Origin: Tigriopus japonicus
Lineage: Eukaryota > Arthropoda > Copepoda > Harpacticoida > Harpacticidae
Length of the DNA stretch: 64,000 nt
Reading direction: 5' to 3'
Assembly (NCBI GenBank): GCA_010645155.1
Contig: CM021315.1
Coordinates: 6,828,033 to 6,892,032, forward strand
The notes under the pieces were generated by a model, which saw only the letters and a program-made list of their open reading frames with translations, was not told where the DNA came from and did no database searches. Below, one piece after another: positions 33,866 to 45,830 of the stretch. Each line of letters begins with the position of its first letter. Position 1 is the first letter of the stretch. The position numbers were made by a program, and so were the translations under genes.

Positions 33866-34588
33866 ATGGCCCAACGATTAGGTCTTGCAACCAGTCGAAT
33901 CTTATGTCTTGGGTTGTTGCCGAAAGAGCGAAATGTTCTTCGACCTTTTGCCTCAATGAAGGCAATGGTAGAGAGCCAATCTTCTGTCCCTCGACCAACT
34001 CCAATAGCTCAAAATGCGGCTACTCAGGGGAAACTAGGCTTCAAATGTCCCCATTGCTCGCATGTTGCCGATTCAAAACCATCCATGAAGGGACACATCA
34101 AGAAAGAGCATCAAATGAAGCCATATTCCTGCACTCATTGCTTACAACAATTCACGAATTTTCGCGAATTTCAAGGTCATTTCCGGATTCATCATCCGGA
34201 GATGAAAAGTAGTATTCCAAAAGAGCCATACGAAATAGTTCCGATCAATCTGGATTCTTCCGCATTATCTGTTTTACCTGAGATTGAGTTGGCGAAACCG
34301 GAAACCACTCAGAATGACCTGTGTAACTTGGCAGAAATACTGTCCAATTTTCCATCTAGGAACTTGAGTTTGGTGCTGTACCCTTTGAAATGTGACACTG
34401 AATTGAACTACCCCAGAAAGTCTGCCGAAATCTTCACTTGCGACCTGGAACTTAAGGCGAAGGAAATTCGTCACGAAATGGCCAAAATGCATCAGACACC
34501 CGTTCCCCCACAAAAAGTTGCTCCCTCAGGATTTTGGCAGTTTTTCAAATCCCAGATTTTATTTCTGACTGGTTTTTCGAAGAAGTAA
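33866..34588 (+). CDS. Two-finger C2H2 zinc finger protein, 240 aa
   Basis: The ATG at 33866 is the first in frame. The N-terminal 35 residues (MAQRLGLATSRILCLGLLPK...) are basic and hydrophobic with no acidic residue before position 22, and could act as an organelle signal. Two C2H2 fingers follow. The first, FKCPHCSHVADSKPSMKGHI, ends KKEH (C-x2-C-x12-H-x4-H). The second, YSCTHCLQQFTNFREFQGHF, ends RIH (C-x2-C-x12-H-x3-H). The remaining 120 residues have no known domain. AATAAA at 34590-34595 directly follows the stop, so the 3' UTR is very short. The function is unknown; DNA or RNA binding is inferred only from the fingers. Confidence 0.82.
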   Translation: MAQRLGLATSRILCLGLLPKERNVLRPFASMKAMVESQSSVPRPTPIAQNAATQGKLGFKCPHCSHVADSKPSMKGHIKKEHQMKPYSCTHCLQQFTNFREFQGHFRIHHPEMKSSIPKEPYEIVPINLDSSALSVLPEIELAKPETTQNDLCNLAEILSNFPSRNLSLVLYPLKCDTELNYPRKSAEIFTCDLELKAKEIRHEMAKMHQTPVPPQKVAPSGFWQFFKSQILFLTGFSKK

Positions 34589-34761
34589 AAATAAATTGAA
34601 CAGAAACATATCGATTGTCAGTGGGTTTTATTTGAATAAAATAATGAATATACAAATTGGGCTCAATTCGATGACGAAAGAGCATCAACATTGTAAAAAG
34701 ATTCATATTCCAATGCTATGAATGACAAAACAGCTCTGTTCAGACAGATTTGGCATGACGC

Positions 34762-37700
34762 TCATTTGAACACATCGTTCATTTCTTCCAAGAGAATTTT
34801 GGAAGCGAAAGCCGCCATCACACCAGCCAACACTGTGCCCATTGTTCCATAGGAAATGCGATGCCCATAAGCCGTCATTTGAATGTGCATCCCATAGAGA
34901 TATTGGAACATGTGCAATCTCTCTGGCGTCGGTAAAATAGACTAAAAGCAAAATAATGCCGTTCTAGATGAACTTCATTTTTTCCCTAGTTCTTCACTTA
35001 CCTGAATCACTTTGATTCCTTCGTAATTGACTTCGGCATAAGCCGACGCCAAAAGTGGAAGGAGCAATAAAGGCAAGATGAATGACGCAATGTCGTAAAA
35101 ATCGGGCGATGTCTTCAACCAGCTCACCACGCGAATCCCTGACCAAAACAGGATTGTCGAGGTAATGCAACACATCCATCGTTGAAAAGCCGTCGAAGTG
35201 AGTCGCGTAGAAGTCTGGAAAATAGGTACTGGTCACAACTACTGTAGGCGAAACAAGGGTCACCACTAAAGGTAAAGCTCACCGCCAACTTCCAATATTT
35301 ATGCATGATCTCTTGCTCAGGCATGATATGCGGTACCATCGTGTTTTCTTCGCCTTGTCGTTCCTGGGACATGCGTCGAAATCCAGATCTAAATCGAGCC
35401 CCACTTTGATGGATGCTTTCGCCTGACGACTGAAGGCGAACATTTTGTCGATTGAACTCGTTGGAGTTGGCCAGGTCATCTTGTAGGGCATCGGTTCCAG
35501 AAACGGCATTGGTAGCACTCAATGGCTCCACTTGCTCTGCTCTGGGAGGAAGACCCCGAGATTCAGGAGATCCTTCTCCGATTGGATCAATATTAGTTGG
35601 TGGTGGATTTAAGGCGTTGGCAATCCCATCGTGATCGGCCCAAATATATTCTACATCGCAACGGAAGAGTCATACTTTCTCAAGATTTGGTAACATCACC
35701 AAAAGCAAAATCGAGCTCACGTTTCAAAGTGTCTTTTGACTCGTAGGATTCGGGGGTATAGAAATTTCGTCGGAATTGCTCGTCTTGCAGATGAGCGTCG
35801 TAGTTCAATTCGACGAGAAATCTTCGAATGTCGATGGTGTGAGTCCTGGCCACGGAAATAAGGCACACGCCCACCACCACGTTCCAGATGAGGAAGAAGA
35901 ACGAGAACAGCAATTGAAAGAAATAGAAGCAACGACAGATGGGAATGGGAATTTGAACTGGAAAAAAGCGTGGGTTGGTTTGAGTTATATATCAAAGAAC
36001 ATGACCATAGATCCTAAGCTCGATGAGAGAAAAAGGACCATCACTTACTGACTTGACAAGGGTTAATATCTGAAACATCGGTTTGATTGGCGAGTCCTGG
36101 GACGAATGTGGAATCAAATTCGTAAGCCAAGTTTACGGTGGCCGCATTTTGGACCAGAACAAAAGAAGCCACAACGAGGAAGAGAATTATGGCCACATTC
36201 AACTTCATGATGGTTTTCGAGTGAAGCCTCATTTTTTCCAAGAACTTGGGGTGCACAAAGAGGCGGTAAGCCAACCTATGGGCGTACACCCCAACCCCAC
36301 AATAGAGAGAGACCATGATCATGGAAACAGTTCCATCCAACAAGTCCGTGGGCGAATGGATTGAACTAATATCGTAGCCTTCATAAAAGCCATTGAAGAA
36401 GACCAAGCCTATAGAAGAGAATTTATGTTTACAGTGATTTATTTAAAACCTTGGGTATCAATTCATGCCTTTTTGACATTTATCATTTAATTCATGCTAT
36501 TTGAAAAAGGGTAGTATAGTTATGCATCAATCTTTTATCAAACTTTCATTCTGCTACCGTGTGTTTCAGATTTCTTGCACTCTTCAGGGAGGAGTTTTCG
36601 TCAACTATTTCGGTCTCTATTACGAGATATCGAGTCGATGTCGATTTTGGAGTACTGTATTTGGAAAAAATGCTTTTTTACGGATGCTGAAGCTAATTAG
36701 GGCCAAATGCCTTTGAAACTATGCCTTGGTAGTCGTTTCCCGATAAATTTCTCTAATGTAACCCCGTTTCATGAAATGGTAACGAAAAGTGCTGCTTCTT
36801 ATTTCGATTGCGAAACATCATTTTTGTCTTTAACGCTATCCTTCATGAAAAAATAAGAACCAGTCGTTCAATAAAAACATGTATAACAGTCATGTGGTTT
36901 TAAGAATGAAATCAATGAGGAAAAGGTTCATTGGAGTGGATGATCACGATATCATTAATTTCTTCAGTCAAATCAATCGATCAAGAGAAATATCTAAGTA
37001 AGATTTTCCAATTTCCAGCCAAAAAGAAAGCGGGATTTCCGGTGCGTTCCATTTTCAAACACTCACGTCCAATGAAGGGGCTCCTCTTCCAACTAATAAT
37101 ATTTCATCAAATATTAGTAACTTCTTCATCGAGAGCTATGGCAATCATTTCCTAAAATGTCCTTGGCTCCTGCTGGAAATATCAGAACAAGCATAAAGCC
37201 GTAGAACTGAAGTGTTATGTTTAGAAATAGGAAATTCGTAACCATCAAGATTTCTGGCCTTTGAACAATCACACGCGGCTCTAGATTTTCCGCGTGTTTA
37301 ATGCCACCCCGGTCTTGGCTAAGCCCGGTCAATCCAGTAAATCTAGCAATTATTGACTGACCCCCAGAGGTCACTTGAAACATACGCTTAAGCGATGTTT
37401 AGGTCAAATCCATCATTAAGAACGAGGTCAAATTCAGTCAGTCACGAATAGGGTAACGACTAACCTCTTTCTAGTTCTGCTCCCTAGTCGGGAGGGTCTT
37501 GAATTCACGGGAAACCTCTATTCGCTCAACCCCATTTATGGCAGAGATGACATGCAGTATATCTCATTCATGGAGCGTCTCTTACCCGCGGCCGATCCCA
37601 AAGTCAAGATATGAATGACCGAGGACAGAATGGGCTTCTCATCGGGACGGGTTTTGATGCCCAAGGACTTGGCAATGACCAGCCACAACCACGGCGGGAT

Positions 37701-37859
37701 CTTCCTGGATTGTCGAGTCTGGCCTTTGACGTAATTCAGGGTGCCGGGGGCGGCATGAGGGTCTAAGTCGTCCGATAACGAGGTTCTAGCGCCACCACGA
37801 GAGGAATCGGCGGGCGGCGTAGCTTGCTGATAAGCCGTATACGCGATATCCGAGTCCAT
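34762..37859 (-). CDS. Seven-transmembrane protein, possibly gustatory-receptor-like, 543 aa
   Basis: Six exons join in frame: 37859-37586, 36408-36049, 35957-35721, 35650-35283, 35214-35002 and 34941-34762. All junctions are GT-AG; intron phases are 1, 1, 1, 0, 0. The product has a 75-residue N-terminal region and hydrophobic segments near residues 77-100, 115-140, 158-182, 220-247, 424-446, 453-475 and 513-534. A 165-residue polar loop lies between segments 4 and 5. Segment 1 spans the first splice junction (ILSSVIHILTLGSAAG joined to LVFFNGFY), which supports the model. Seven segments, a large loop after segment 4 and phase-0 introns before segment 7 resemble gustatory-receptor-type chemoreceptors, but I see no diagnostic TYhhhhhQF motif. 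AATAAA on the minus strand is at 34632-34627. Confidence 0.78.
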
Positions 37860-38902
37860 GACCGTCGTGGGAGGAGGCTGTTGAACTAGAGCACACGGAG
37901 AGATTTCGTTCAGAAGGGAAACGATCCACAGCAGCCACCGATCCTCCGCTTCCGCTTCATCTAGCGCAATCTCGAGACATCCGATCCTCCGATTATCTTA
38001 GGATTGAACCGAGTTGCAATCCGATTACTGACTCACTTACTCCTAGTTGTACAAGTTAGTTAGCAGGCACTGACTAATGCTTTAAACCTTCACCACGGAC
38101 AAATCAGACATGCATCCATCCATCCACCCACCCATCAACGAGTAGAACGATGACGATGATTGATTGCGCTTACTTACTTACTTGCCTGTTTCACACACAC
38201 AAACACGGAGTCCGCAGAGTCACAGAGACACTGACTGACGTTTTGTTGTGCCTGAACTAACAGCAGTGTGGCCAGATCGCAATCAAACTGTGCTGACAAA
38301 TACAAATAACATTCTTTTTAGACATGTTTTCCGCATGGGCCAAATCTTCATGATCACTTGGCGCACGGCAAAATATGTGCTAAAAAGTGACAACAAATTG
38401 AATATGTATTTTCTTCAAAAAGCAATGTTTGAAAGATAAGCCGAACATTATTTTTTTCTTTCAATGCCATAGCTCAAGGAGGACGGGGAGTGGGATCGAG
38501 CGAGGGCGCGTTACTGCGTTGGTGTGAAATTTCCTGCGTGATAGCCTGGAGTTAATGAAGAAATCCGAATATAATTCAGATTAATGTCGTTTTATTGACA
38601 TAAGTCATAAAACAAAAGTCCACAAGGATTCAATGAGCAATCATTTGATGCCCAATTGATGTCTCTCAAAGAATTCAAACTGTGTTGTTTCATTGTGTTA
38701 AGTCAAATATCTTCAAACTTCTGATCTACTGACTTGCTTTGTGATAGTGATTGTCCATCTTTTGTTGAAAGCAACATTGTTTTTATCATTGGGATAGTTC
38801 TAGGACATTCTTCCCTTTGTACAATGATATGAATGTTCTTCTCTGTCTTTGTTTTTAACACTTAATTGGGGTTCTAAAGCCAAAAGAAGACTATAAAAAG
38901 TG
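37860..38902. other. 5' flank of the 7TM gene and intergenic sequence
   Basis: The first 350 bases have more CpG than the surrounding DNA and probably hold the promoter on the minus strand. No TATA box was found at a useful distance. A CCATCCATCCACCCACC tract lies near 38115-38135. Nothing else is recognised. Confidence 0.4.
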
Positions 38903-39316
38903 AGGATTATGATTTTTAGAAGGATTGATTCTATTGCGTTCTTCTGCAAATGAGACCTGGCCTCCTATTCAGTAGACGACATGTTTCAAATTTCAGCTCA
39001 ATCGGATGCCGGAGTGAAAAGTTAGGCCTTCTCAAACTTATGTACTGAAGAGAGCGAAGAATGAATGAACTTGCCCTTTTGTGGGAAAGCAATTACTCGA
39101 AAAGGGCTTGTTCATTCATTCTCGGTAGGATTTGCACTGAACTTTGAGAGAGCATATCTTTTGATTCTGACATTCGATAGAGCTGAAAATTGAAATACGT
39201 ATTCTCTTCAACATAGTCAAGGTCTCATTTGCAGAAGAACGTAATTGAACTGTTTCTAGTGGAAATCATTATTCCTCTCGTTAGCCTCCCAGTCCAGTGA
39301 AATTCAGTGGTTCTTG
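38903..39316. mobile_element. 450-bp palindromic MITE family, copy 3 (left end degraded)
   Basis: The order of blocks matches the copy at 45831-46382, ending GAAATTCAGTGGTTCTTG. The left terminal 20 bases are replaced by unrelated sequence. Confidence 0.72.
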
Positions 39317-40307
39317 TACAAACGAAAGTTCGCAAGACATATTCTCAATGCCAAATCCTAAAATGTGCAAATGAATGGTTACAAATTGTACAAAATCAAC
39401 TACATTGAGCTCCCTTGTATAATTTGGGAGAAACAAACTGTAGGCAGGAGGCCAGAAGCCGAATCCTGTAAGTTTTTTCAAATTTGCCCTCTACGAATAC
39501 GTTTGTTTGGACAAGTTTTAACTAGTCGCTGATGATAAATGGCTCTTGCTGCCCAAAAAGAAATTTCATGACCGACCTGCACTAGTATCTTCACTCTATA
39601 GACCTCTATAGCGTATATGGCAATTTATGGTTTTTTTTGATTAAATGTTGTACAAATGCCCTGTTGTAGACATTTTAGTAGATTTGGTTCATTATGCCCT
39701 ATTGTTCATTGACCATTCATTTTTACCCCTCAATTTTTCCAGAAATATTTCTTCCTGCCTAAAAAATCAAGGAAATAACCAAACTTTCCTTGAAACATCC
39801 AAAATATTTAAACAAATTGAAGAAGATTGGAGAGTTATTTTGAAAATATTTTGTATTTGAAATATATACGTAGCTCCGGGCCTGTAGTGGTTATTGATCA
39901 GTTGTTAAAGGAAAAACGGTTTAAAAATCTTGTCGGTCAAAATTCTTCGACAGAAAATTGCAGATAATTGAGCAAAATAGCTCATATGTTTTGTCTCTTC
40001 CAAGGCAATCAACAAGCATGCTTTAATTATCAACTTCAAACGTATTTAAACTTGTTAGGACATTAGGAAATTAGGACAATTTGATTATATTTTCTTCAAC
40101 ATCTACTATGTCGAATCTAAGATGCGTTATTTTAGAAGCCTGAGAACGTTGGAAAGATCCAAAAGGACTGGAAGTCAATTGATGAAGTATATTTGAAGCT
40201 TGTATCCCCAAACAAATAACATATGACCTATTATCAAACTCGAAGTTATTTACTTGTAAGTTATAGAGCGATTTCTGATTATATTATAGAATATGCCAAG
40301 ACTTTTG
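39317..40307. other. Intergenic, nothing recognised
   Basis: AT-rich sequence without gene or bounded repeat. Confidence 0.45.
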
Positions 40308-40309
40308 TA

Positions 40310-41205
40310 TTGGGTGTCCAAAATGTTTTTGCCGGTTGAACAACTTCACCAACGGTCATTATTTTCCTATTTTCCTTTGGCACAAATAAACACCAAATTA
40401 CAATTTAATAGGATATTTTTAGGCTTTTACAGAATTGATTTTCCTTTTTATTTTTTCTACTAGCGTCAGCATAGTTGTGAAAATATATTCAATTGTTCAG
40501 TATACCATCCAAAATGCTATTTGTTTCCATGCTGTAAAAGTTACTTTCTTTGAATTAATTAATTCAGTTTTGGTGGAATGCAAAAACTTGAGGAAAACTT
40601 TTCCGTTTTCATAATTGCAGTTCCATTTGTACTGCTGGCCCACATCTACTACAAAAAAAAGTTTGCTCAGACACACATGTGCAACCTTAATTTCAAGTGC
40701 AATCAAATTTTGAATCAACTTTGTGGTAAACCTCTTTTTTACTTTGGATTGATAACTGCTGCCACTCCTCTTCATGGCAAAACTGAAGGTCTTTAATAAC
40801 GGGCTCGGTTGATCAGCTCTTTATTATGCTTAAAGATACTTCACCAAACTTTCATCATTGACAGGGACATTATGACACGTAAAGCAACTGATATGTAAAC
40901 CTTTCCACAACCAGAGAGCCTAACAACGTCCTTGGAGGCCCTCTCCACTTTTTTCTTTCTCCACCAAAACCACTTTTTAGAGGGCGCCAGAAAACAGACA
41001 TCTAAAATTTTGTTAAAAACTGACCTGAAAAATGTTGTGCTTTTGCCATAATGCACAAACTGACACAAAAATGCCACTAATAAAAGTTAAGGTATGAACA
41101 TCAATTAAAGAAATCAGTTATACCTGCTTTTTTTTTCTGAGCAAAGTCCATTTTAATGTGATTTTTTTGCGTTTGAAAACCGGCAAATATATTTGGGACA
41201 CCCTG
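40310..41205. mobile_element. Tc1/mariner-like element, 896 bp
   Basis: The right end inverted is CAGGGTGTCCCAAATATATT followed by TGCCGGTT. The left end TTGGGTGTCCAAAATGTTTT has TGCCGGTT at the same place. TA flanks both (40308-40309 and 41206-41207). Minus-strand frames inside are broken by stops, and no catalytic motif could be located. Confidence 0.75.
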
Positions 41206-41207
41206 TA

Positions 41208-42329
41208 TAAAAATAGCAATGCTCCACCACTCCTGATTCAGACATCTGAGGAAGTTGGTTAATTTTGAACCACTTACCTTGACCTTGTAGGCTGTCAAAA
41301 TTTCGACGTGTGTAGAGATAGGAAGTATTTATAACAACAATTACAATCACATTTATGTAATTGCAATTGTTAACATTTTTAGCCTAATAATTGTAATCAA
41401 TATTTTTTATTACCTACAAACCAAAATCTCTTATCTAAACCTTTGCTTCCAGTTGACCCCTTCACGAACAAAGCAAGTGGAGTTTAAAATGCTTTATATG
41501 TTTTTCCAACACAGTTCCAAACAGTTTTCTGAAATAGGAATTTTGCTTAATATTTGCAGCATGTTCAAAAGCTTTCAGTCAAAATAGATTGCCAGTTTAA
41601 GCATGTCTTCTTAAAAGCAATAAGCATTTAACTAAAGGGCGGGAAAATATGTGTTTCATGGAAGTTGAAAAAGTATGATGTGGTCAAAATGGCTTTTTAT
41701 GTGATAAAAATTGTTATGAATAGCTAAATACTACCTTATACTTTACATGTTAAGGATTTAATTACCATACCGCCCTCTGTGATAATAAACAGGATTTAGT
41801 TGAACAGATTTGTCACAAAAAATCATTAACGTAAGGGCTGATAGCGTTCTCAAACCCCTGTCAATTTTGCATCTTTTTGATTATCGCACTTTCGTCACTG
41901 TTATATTGAATAAGCTAATTCTATAAACTCAGGTAGAATTGAGAATTTATGTAAATGGTTGATAAAACAATCCAGTAAATGTTACCTGTGCTGTTAAATG
42001 ACTTTCTGAAGTTGAAACAACTATCAGTTCCTCACCGTGGTGATGAGAAGACCATACCATATTTGATCTGTCAATTTTTTAGGTTTTACATTTTGAACCA
42101 CAACATTGCTTGATGGATGACTAATCTCTAGAAGTGAGTGACAGATTTTATGAAAAGTGGGCGCTTTTCCAGATTTTGCAAACGCTGTAACATTGCCTTA
42201 AAATAAAAAAAAAACAATCTGGACTGAAGTATAAAACACGAACTTTGCCAAAAAATGAGTAAACTTGAAATGTTTTGTCAAATTATCAATCATTTGGGGG
42301 AAAATAGCCCCAAAAGGCCAAAATATGCC
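41208..42329. other. Intergenic, nothing recognised
   Basis: AT-rich, no gene or bounded repeat seen. Confidence 0.45.
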
Positions 42330-43311
42330 GTTGGTTGGTCGCAATTGAGGTTGTGATATTGAACAGTTAGCATCTTGTATGAAGGATTTAGGAGTAGTCA
42401 ACCAAGATGATGGAAAATTCGATGAGCATATCCAGTTGAAAGTGGGGAAGGCATTTCAAAAGTGCGGTTGGATCTATCGCACTTTCAAGTCCAGAGATAG
42501 TATTACGATGCTAACTCTGAACAAGTCGATAGTTCAGCCTCATCTTGAATAAGCTTCATTCATTTGGGCCCCATTGAGTTCGGCTGGTTTGTAAAAGGTC
42601 GAGCAGGTCCAGAGATGTTTCACAAGGAACATCACAGGAATGAGAGAGCTCTCGTATTGAGAGAGCCTCAAAAAGTTAGGGCTGTACAGTACTCAGAGAA
42701 GGTATGAAAGGTATATGATACTGTATGTTTTCAAGAGCGTTCATGGGCTCTGTCCTAAACCGAGGATTTGAGGTTAGCTGTAGCGATCGCAGAGGTTTTA
42801 CTTGTGCTCTGAGAGCACCTCCCAATCCCAAGGAATCGTGGCTAGTTCGAACAAAGAAATCCTCCTCTCTTCTTTATCGGGCTCCTTCATTGTTTAATCT
42901 TTTGTCATTAGTTTTCGTCTGGAGTATGTAGGATCTTATCCTCTAACAGCATTTGAGGCAGGATTAGACAAACTTTTAAATACTATTCCTGTTCAACCTA
43001 CTATTCAAGTGTTGTTTAGATCTGCCTACAATAACTCATTGGTAGACCAAATCTTATATTGTTTATTTGTTTTTTGTATTTTGTTTTCCAACACCAAGGA
43101 GGTGAACAAGGGGTATATGGGATTTGGAGGGAGAGAGAAGGGGAATAAGTTAAATGAGTGGCAAAGTATAATGTATGCGATAATATAAATGTTTATTATA
43201 TATTTTTTATCTAATGCAGTAGCGTAAATGTAATAACGCAAAACTTTCTCCACAGGGTGGTATTCCTTGTAGTGGTAATAAAAATACGCAACCCACAAAA
43301 AGAAGGAAAAA
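42330..43311 (+). pseudogene. 3' part of a LINE reverse transcriptase ORF with poly(A) tail
   Basis: The plus strand reads, with stops, KDLGVVNQDDGKFDEHIQLK, then KAFQKCGWIYRTFKSRDSIT, PHLE, VEQVQRCFTRNITGMRELSY and LKKLGLYSTQRRYERYMILY. These are the thumb and C-terminal motifs typical of CR1/jockey-like LINE ORF2. It ends FEAGLDKLLNTIPVQPTIQ. The 3' UTR contains an extra block (about 43065-43190) absent from the other two copies, and an A-rich tail ends near 43311. The copy is 5'-truncated and inactive. Confidence 0.82.
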
Positions 43312-43702
43312 ACGCCACGCCGCTACATTGACTTTCCTCCCTAAAGTTTTCTTAGTAGGGACGAGCAAAAAGTGCAAATTAAAATAACCTTTTAGTTACC
43401 AAAGGGCGCGGAAAAATGAACCCAAAAGTGCAAAGCAGAGTGCAGAAAAAGTGCAAATAAATGTCGAAAAAGAAGCAGATAACTTGCCTTTAGATTTGAA
43501 AAGTCATTGTGACCATGCCTTGTATTTGAATACTACAAATAGGAACTTTTTTGCCAATGTATTGAGTAAGTCATAAATAGGAAGAACACAAATTTACGCT
43601 TTTGCGTTATGTAGGGTTCAGCCAACATATCTATGGACAAAAACTAATTTGTGGCTTCAAGAACGAGTTTAAAAAGTTGGTCCTGATTTGCATATTTGGT
43701 CA
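43312..43702. other. Repeat fragments
   Basis: TAGGGACGAGCAAAAAGTGC at 43357 is the end of the TAGGGATGGGCAAAAAG family (see 53798-54286). The block at 43503-43620 (GTGACCATGCCTTG...GTTATGTAGG) recurs at 48525-48635. No gene is seen. Confidence 0.5.
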
Positions 43703-45389
43703 CAGGGTTGCCAGGTGGCCGAATCCTCGGCCACTTTTGCCAAAAGTGGCCGAATTTGAAACCCGGTGGCCGAAAGAAAAAAATTATCTCAGCTACTTCT
43801 AAAAGTGGCCGAGGAAATATTTTTTTCTCGGCCATATCCAAAAGTGGCCGAAAGCGGCCGAAAATAGCAAAAACATAATCGAAATGTTTATGAATTTTGT
43901 AAAATGAAGTCTGCATTTGTCTGAAATCTTACTATATTTGAACGTGCCATGTTCTACCTACCAGAGCATAGACATCTTGGTATACATAGACTTGAAACAT
44001 CTGGTTTGTGTCCAAAAACTGGGCACTTGCAAACTTTGATAAAATGGTCAATTTTAGAATTGACTAATTGATGTGACTTCCGTTTAATGTTGAACTCTCT
44101 TTCTGAAGAAACTTTTGATTTCATTTGGTTACTCAAATCGTCAATCACTGCTAAACTAATCAAAAATGGACCAGTCAAACTCACACAGTCAAGAATTTGA
44201 TAAATAAATCCTCTTATTTCTTTAGATTTGAAACATACAGTACCTCTGTGTTTGCTAATTTCTATACCGATTGGATAACAATTTTAAGTTAAGTACAGTC
44301 GAACCTCATTTTAAGAAACTTTTCTGTCAGCGGCAAAATGTTGCTTATATCGAGATTTTTCTTTTATCGAGACTCAAGAAAATTGGCTCAAGAGACGATA
44401 AGAAATACAAGGAAACTACCAGAAGAGTTTACCTCACCTTTGTATAACCTTATAAACTTACTTTTATTTCAACAAAATCCGACAATGACTCAAAAATTTA
44501 GCTTTTAAAAAATAGTTATTAAAACACAAATTTACATTACAAGTGCATGCATCTCTACCGTATTATAAAGCTTCAGAACTTTTTTCAATCTCAATTTGAC
44601 AGAAAAAATGAAAGAAGAAAGGAGAATGTTGTCATCATGATTGGTACATTATGTAACCTAGAGCTCTAAATTAGAAAGAGTACAATCATATCCAACGCCA
44701 TCTAGTGGATTTGGCTCGCAACTGCTTGCCGTTCCCAAAAGGACGCACAAGTACCCCCTAAGCTGAACAAATTTTCCAAATAATGAGACCAAGATAGTAA
44801 CTTTTGAGAAACTAAAGGGCCTAGAACATTAAGGAAGGGGTCCAAAATGAAACTTGAAAAGGGCAAGTTTTTTTTTTTCAAAAGAGGCGCAAGGCGTGAG
44901 AGCCCAAAATAGTGCGCGAAAGGTACCTATAAGGCGCAAAGTTTGCGCAAAAGCGCAAAATATCGAAGCACTGCACCGATCCTTTTAGAAATGCTTCGTT
45001 TAGTTTAGTTTTTGTTTTGTGCTGTGACCAATTTAAGCAAGAGAAATAGGCCAAAACTTTGAAAATGTTTCTTATATCGAGATTGAGGAAAAATGGAAAA
45101 TTTCTTATATCGAGAATTCTTATGTAGTAAAATTTTGGTCAGCACGGAAAAGTTTCTTATATCGCCAAAATTTCTTAAACTGAGATTTCTTATATCGAGA
45201 TTTGACTGTATCTTTGGAAATATTGAAAACAAATTGATATATTGTATTGATATTTAAATTGTAAATTGATATATCAATATTGAAACAAAAAAAAAATATA
45301 TTGAAAAGAGAAAAAAATTGATTTTAATATTAGTCGAATACGCCATTTTCAGTAAGAGACTGAGGCTTCCCTAGAACCTGGCAACCCTG
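43703..45389. mobile_element. Composite element with CAGGGTTGCCAG ends
   Basis: Left CAGGGTTGCCAGGTGG and right CCTGGCAACCCTG are inverted partners of the same type as 30601-31817. The left 150 bp is built of AAGTGGCCGAA motifs. It contains the pogo-like element below. The flanks TTTGGTCA and TATAATTG do not form a convincing duplication, so the outer limits are uncertain. Confidence 0.5.
44296..45208. mobile_element. pogo/Tc1-like element, 913 bp
   Basis: The ends are CAGTCGAACCTCATTTTAAG and, inverted, CAGTCAAATCTCGATATAAG. Both are flanked by TA (44294-44295 and 45209-45210), and several CTTATATCGAGA motifs occur near both ends. At 44657-44822 it carries a fragment of the mariner remnant seen at 27906-28075. 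No intact transposase is present. Confidence 0.75.
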
Positions 45390-45451
45390 TATAATTGGTC
45401 CCACTTTCTGTTCGCCCAAGTCTCAACAGTTGTTAGGGCGAGTTTCCTCAC

Positions 45452-45535
45452 AAATTCAACGCATTCCGCCCCCTTTGCCAAATCAGCCTGAACAAAGCTT
45501 GCACGCTTTCTAGTGATTAATAAACGATCTATGAA
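45452..45535 (+). repeat. Paralogous empty site of the 50311-50608 insertion
   Basis: CACAAATTCAACGCATTCCG through CTTTGCCAAATCAGCCTGA to TTAATAAACGATCTATG matches the two flanks of the 50311-50608 element joined together. Confidence 0.85.
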
Positions 45536-45830
45536 AAGCCCAGATTTCACATCATTAAGATTTTGATGTCAATCACCTGATCGTGAGACATTAATTGGCC
45601 CTGGTTTAAACTCCACAAAAATTAAAATTCACTTTTTGCATATCATATCAGGTAAATACCTTAGACACATTTGCAGCAGGCTTGAGGATTTTCACTAACC
45701 AAACTGGACTATCAAATGGGCTAACTAGTTTAGATGTGTTTCTGATAAGGAAAGGTTTACTTTAATCATGAGCTTTGGCTTCTCAGCATGTTGGATGACG
45801 TCACGGACTGTCCGTGTGGGTCGGGGTTTT

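Noticed and set aside
37126..37383. Candidate extra exon of the 7TM gene on the minus strand
   Set aside because: It can be entered in phase but has no usable donor before its stop. Joining exon 1 directly to 36408 gives an uninterrupted membrane segment.
43695..45397. 8-bp duplication around the 43703-45389 element
   Set aside because: TTTGGTCA and TATAATTG are not a duplication. A similar TTGGTC string lies offset to the right, so the boundary is left open.
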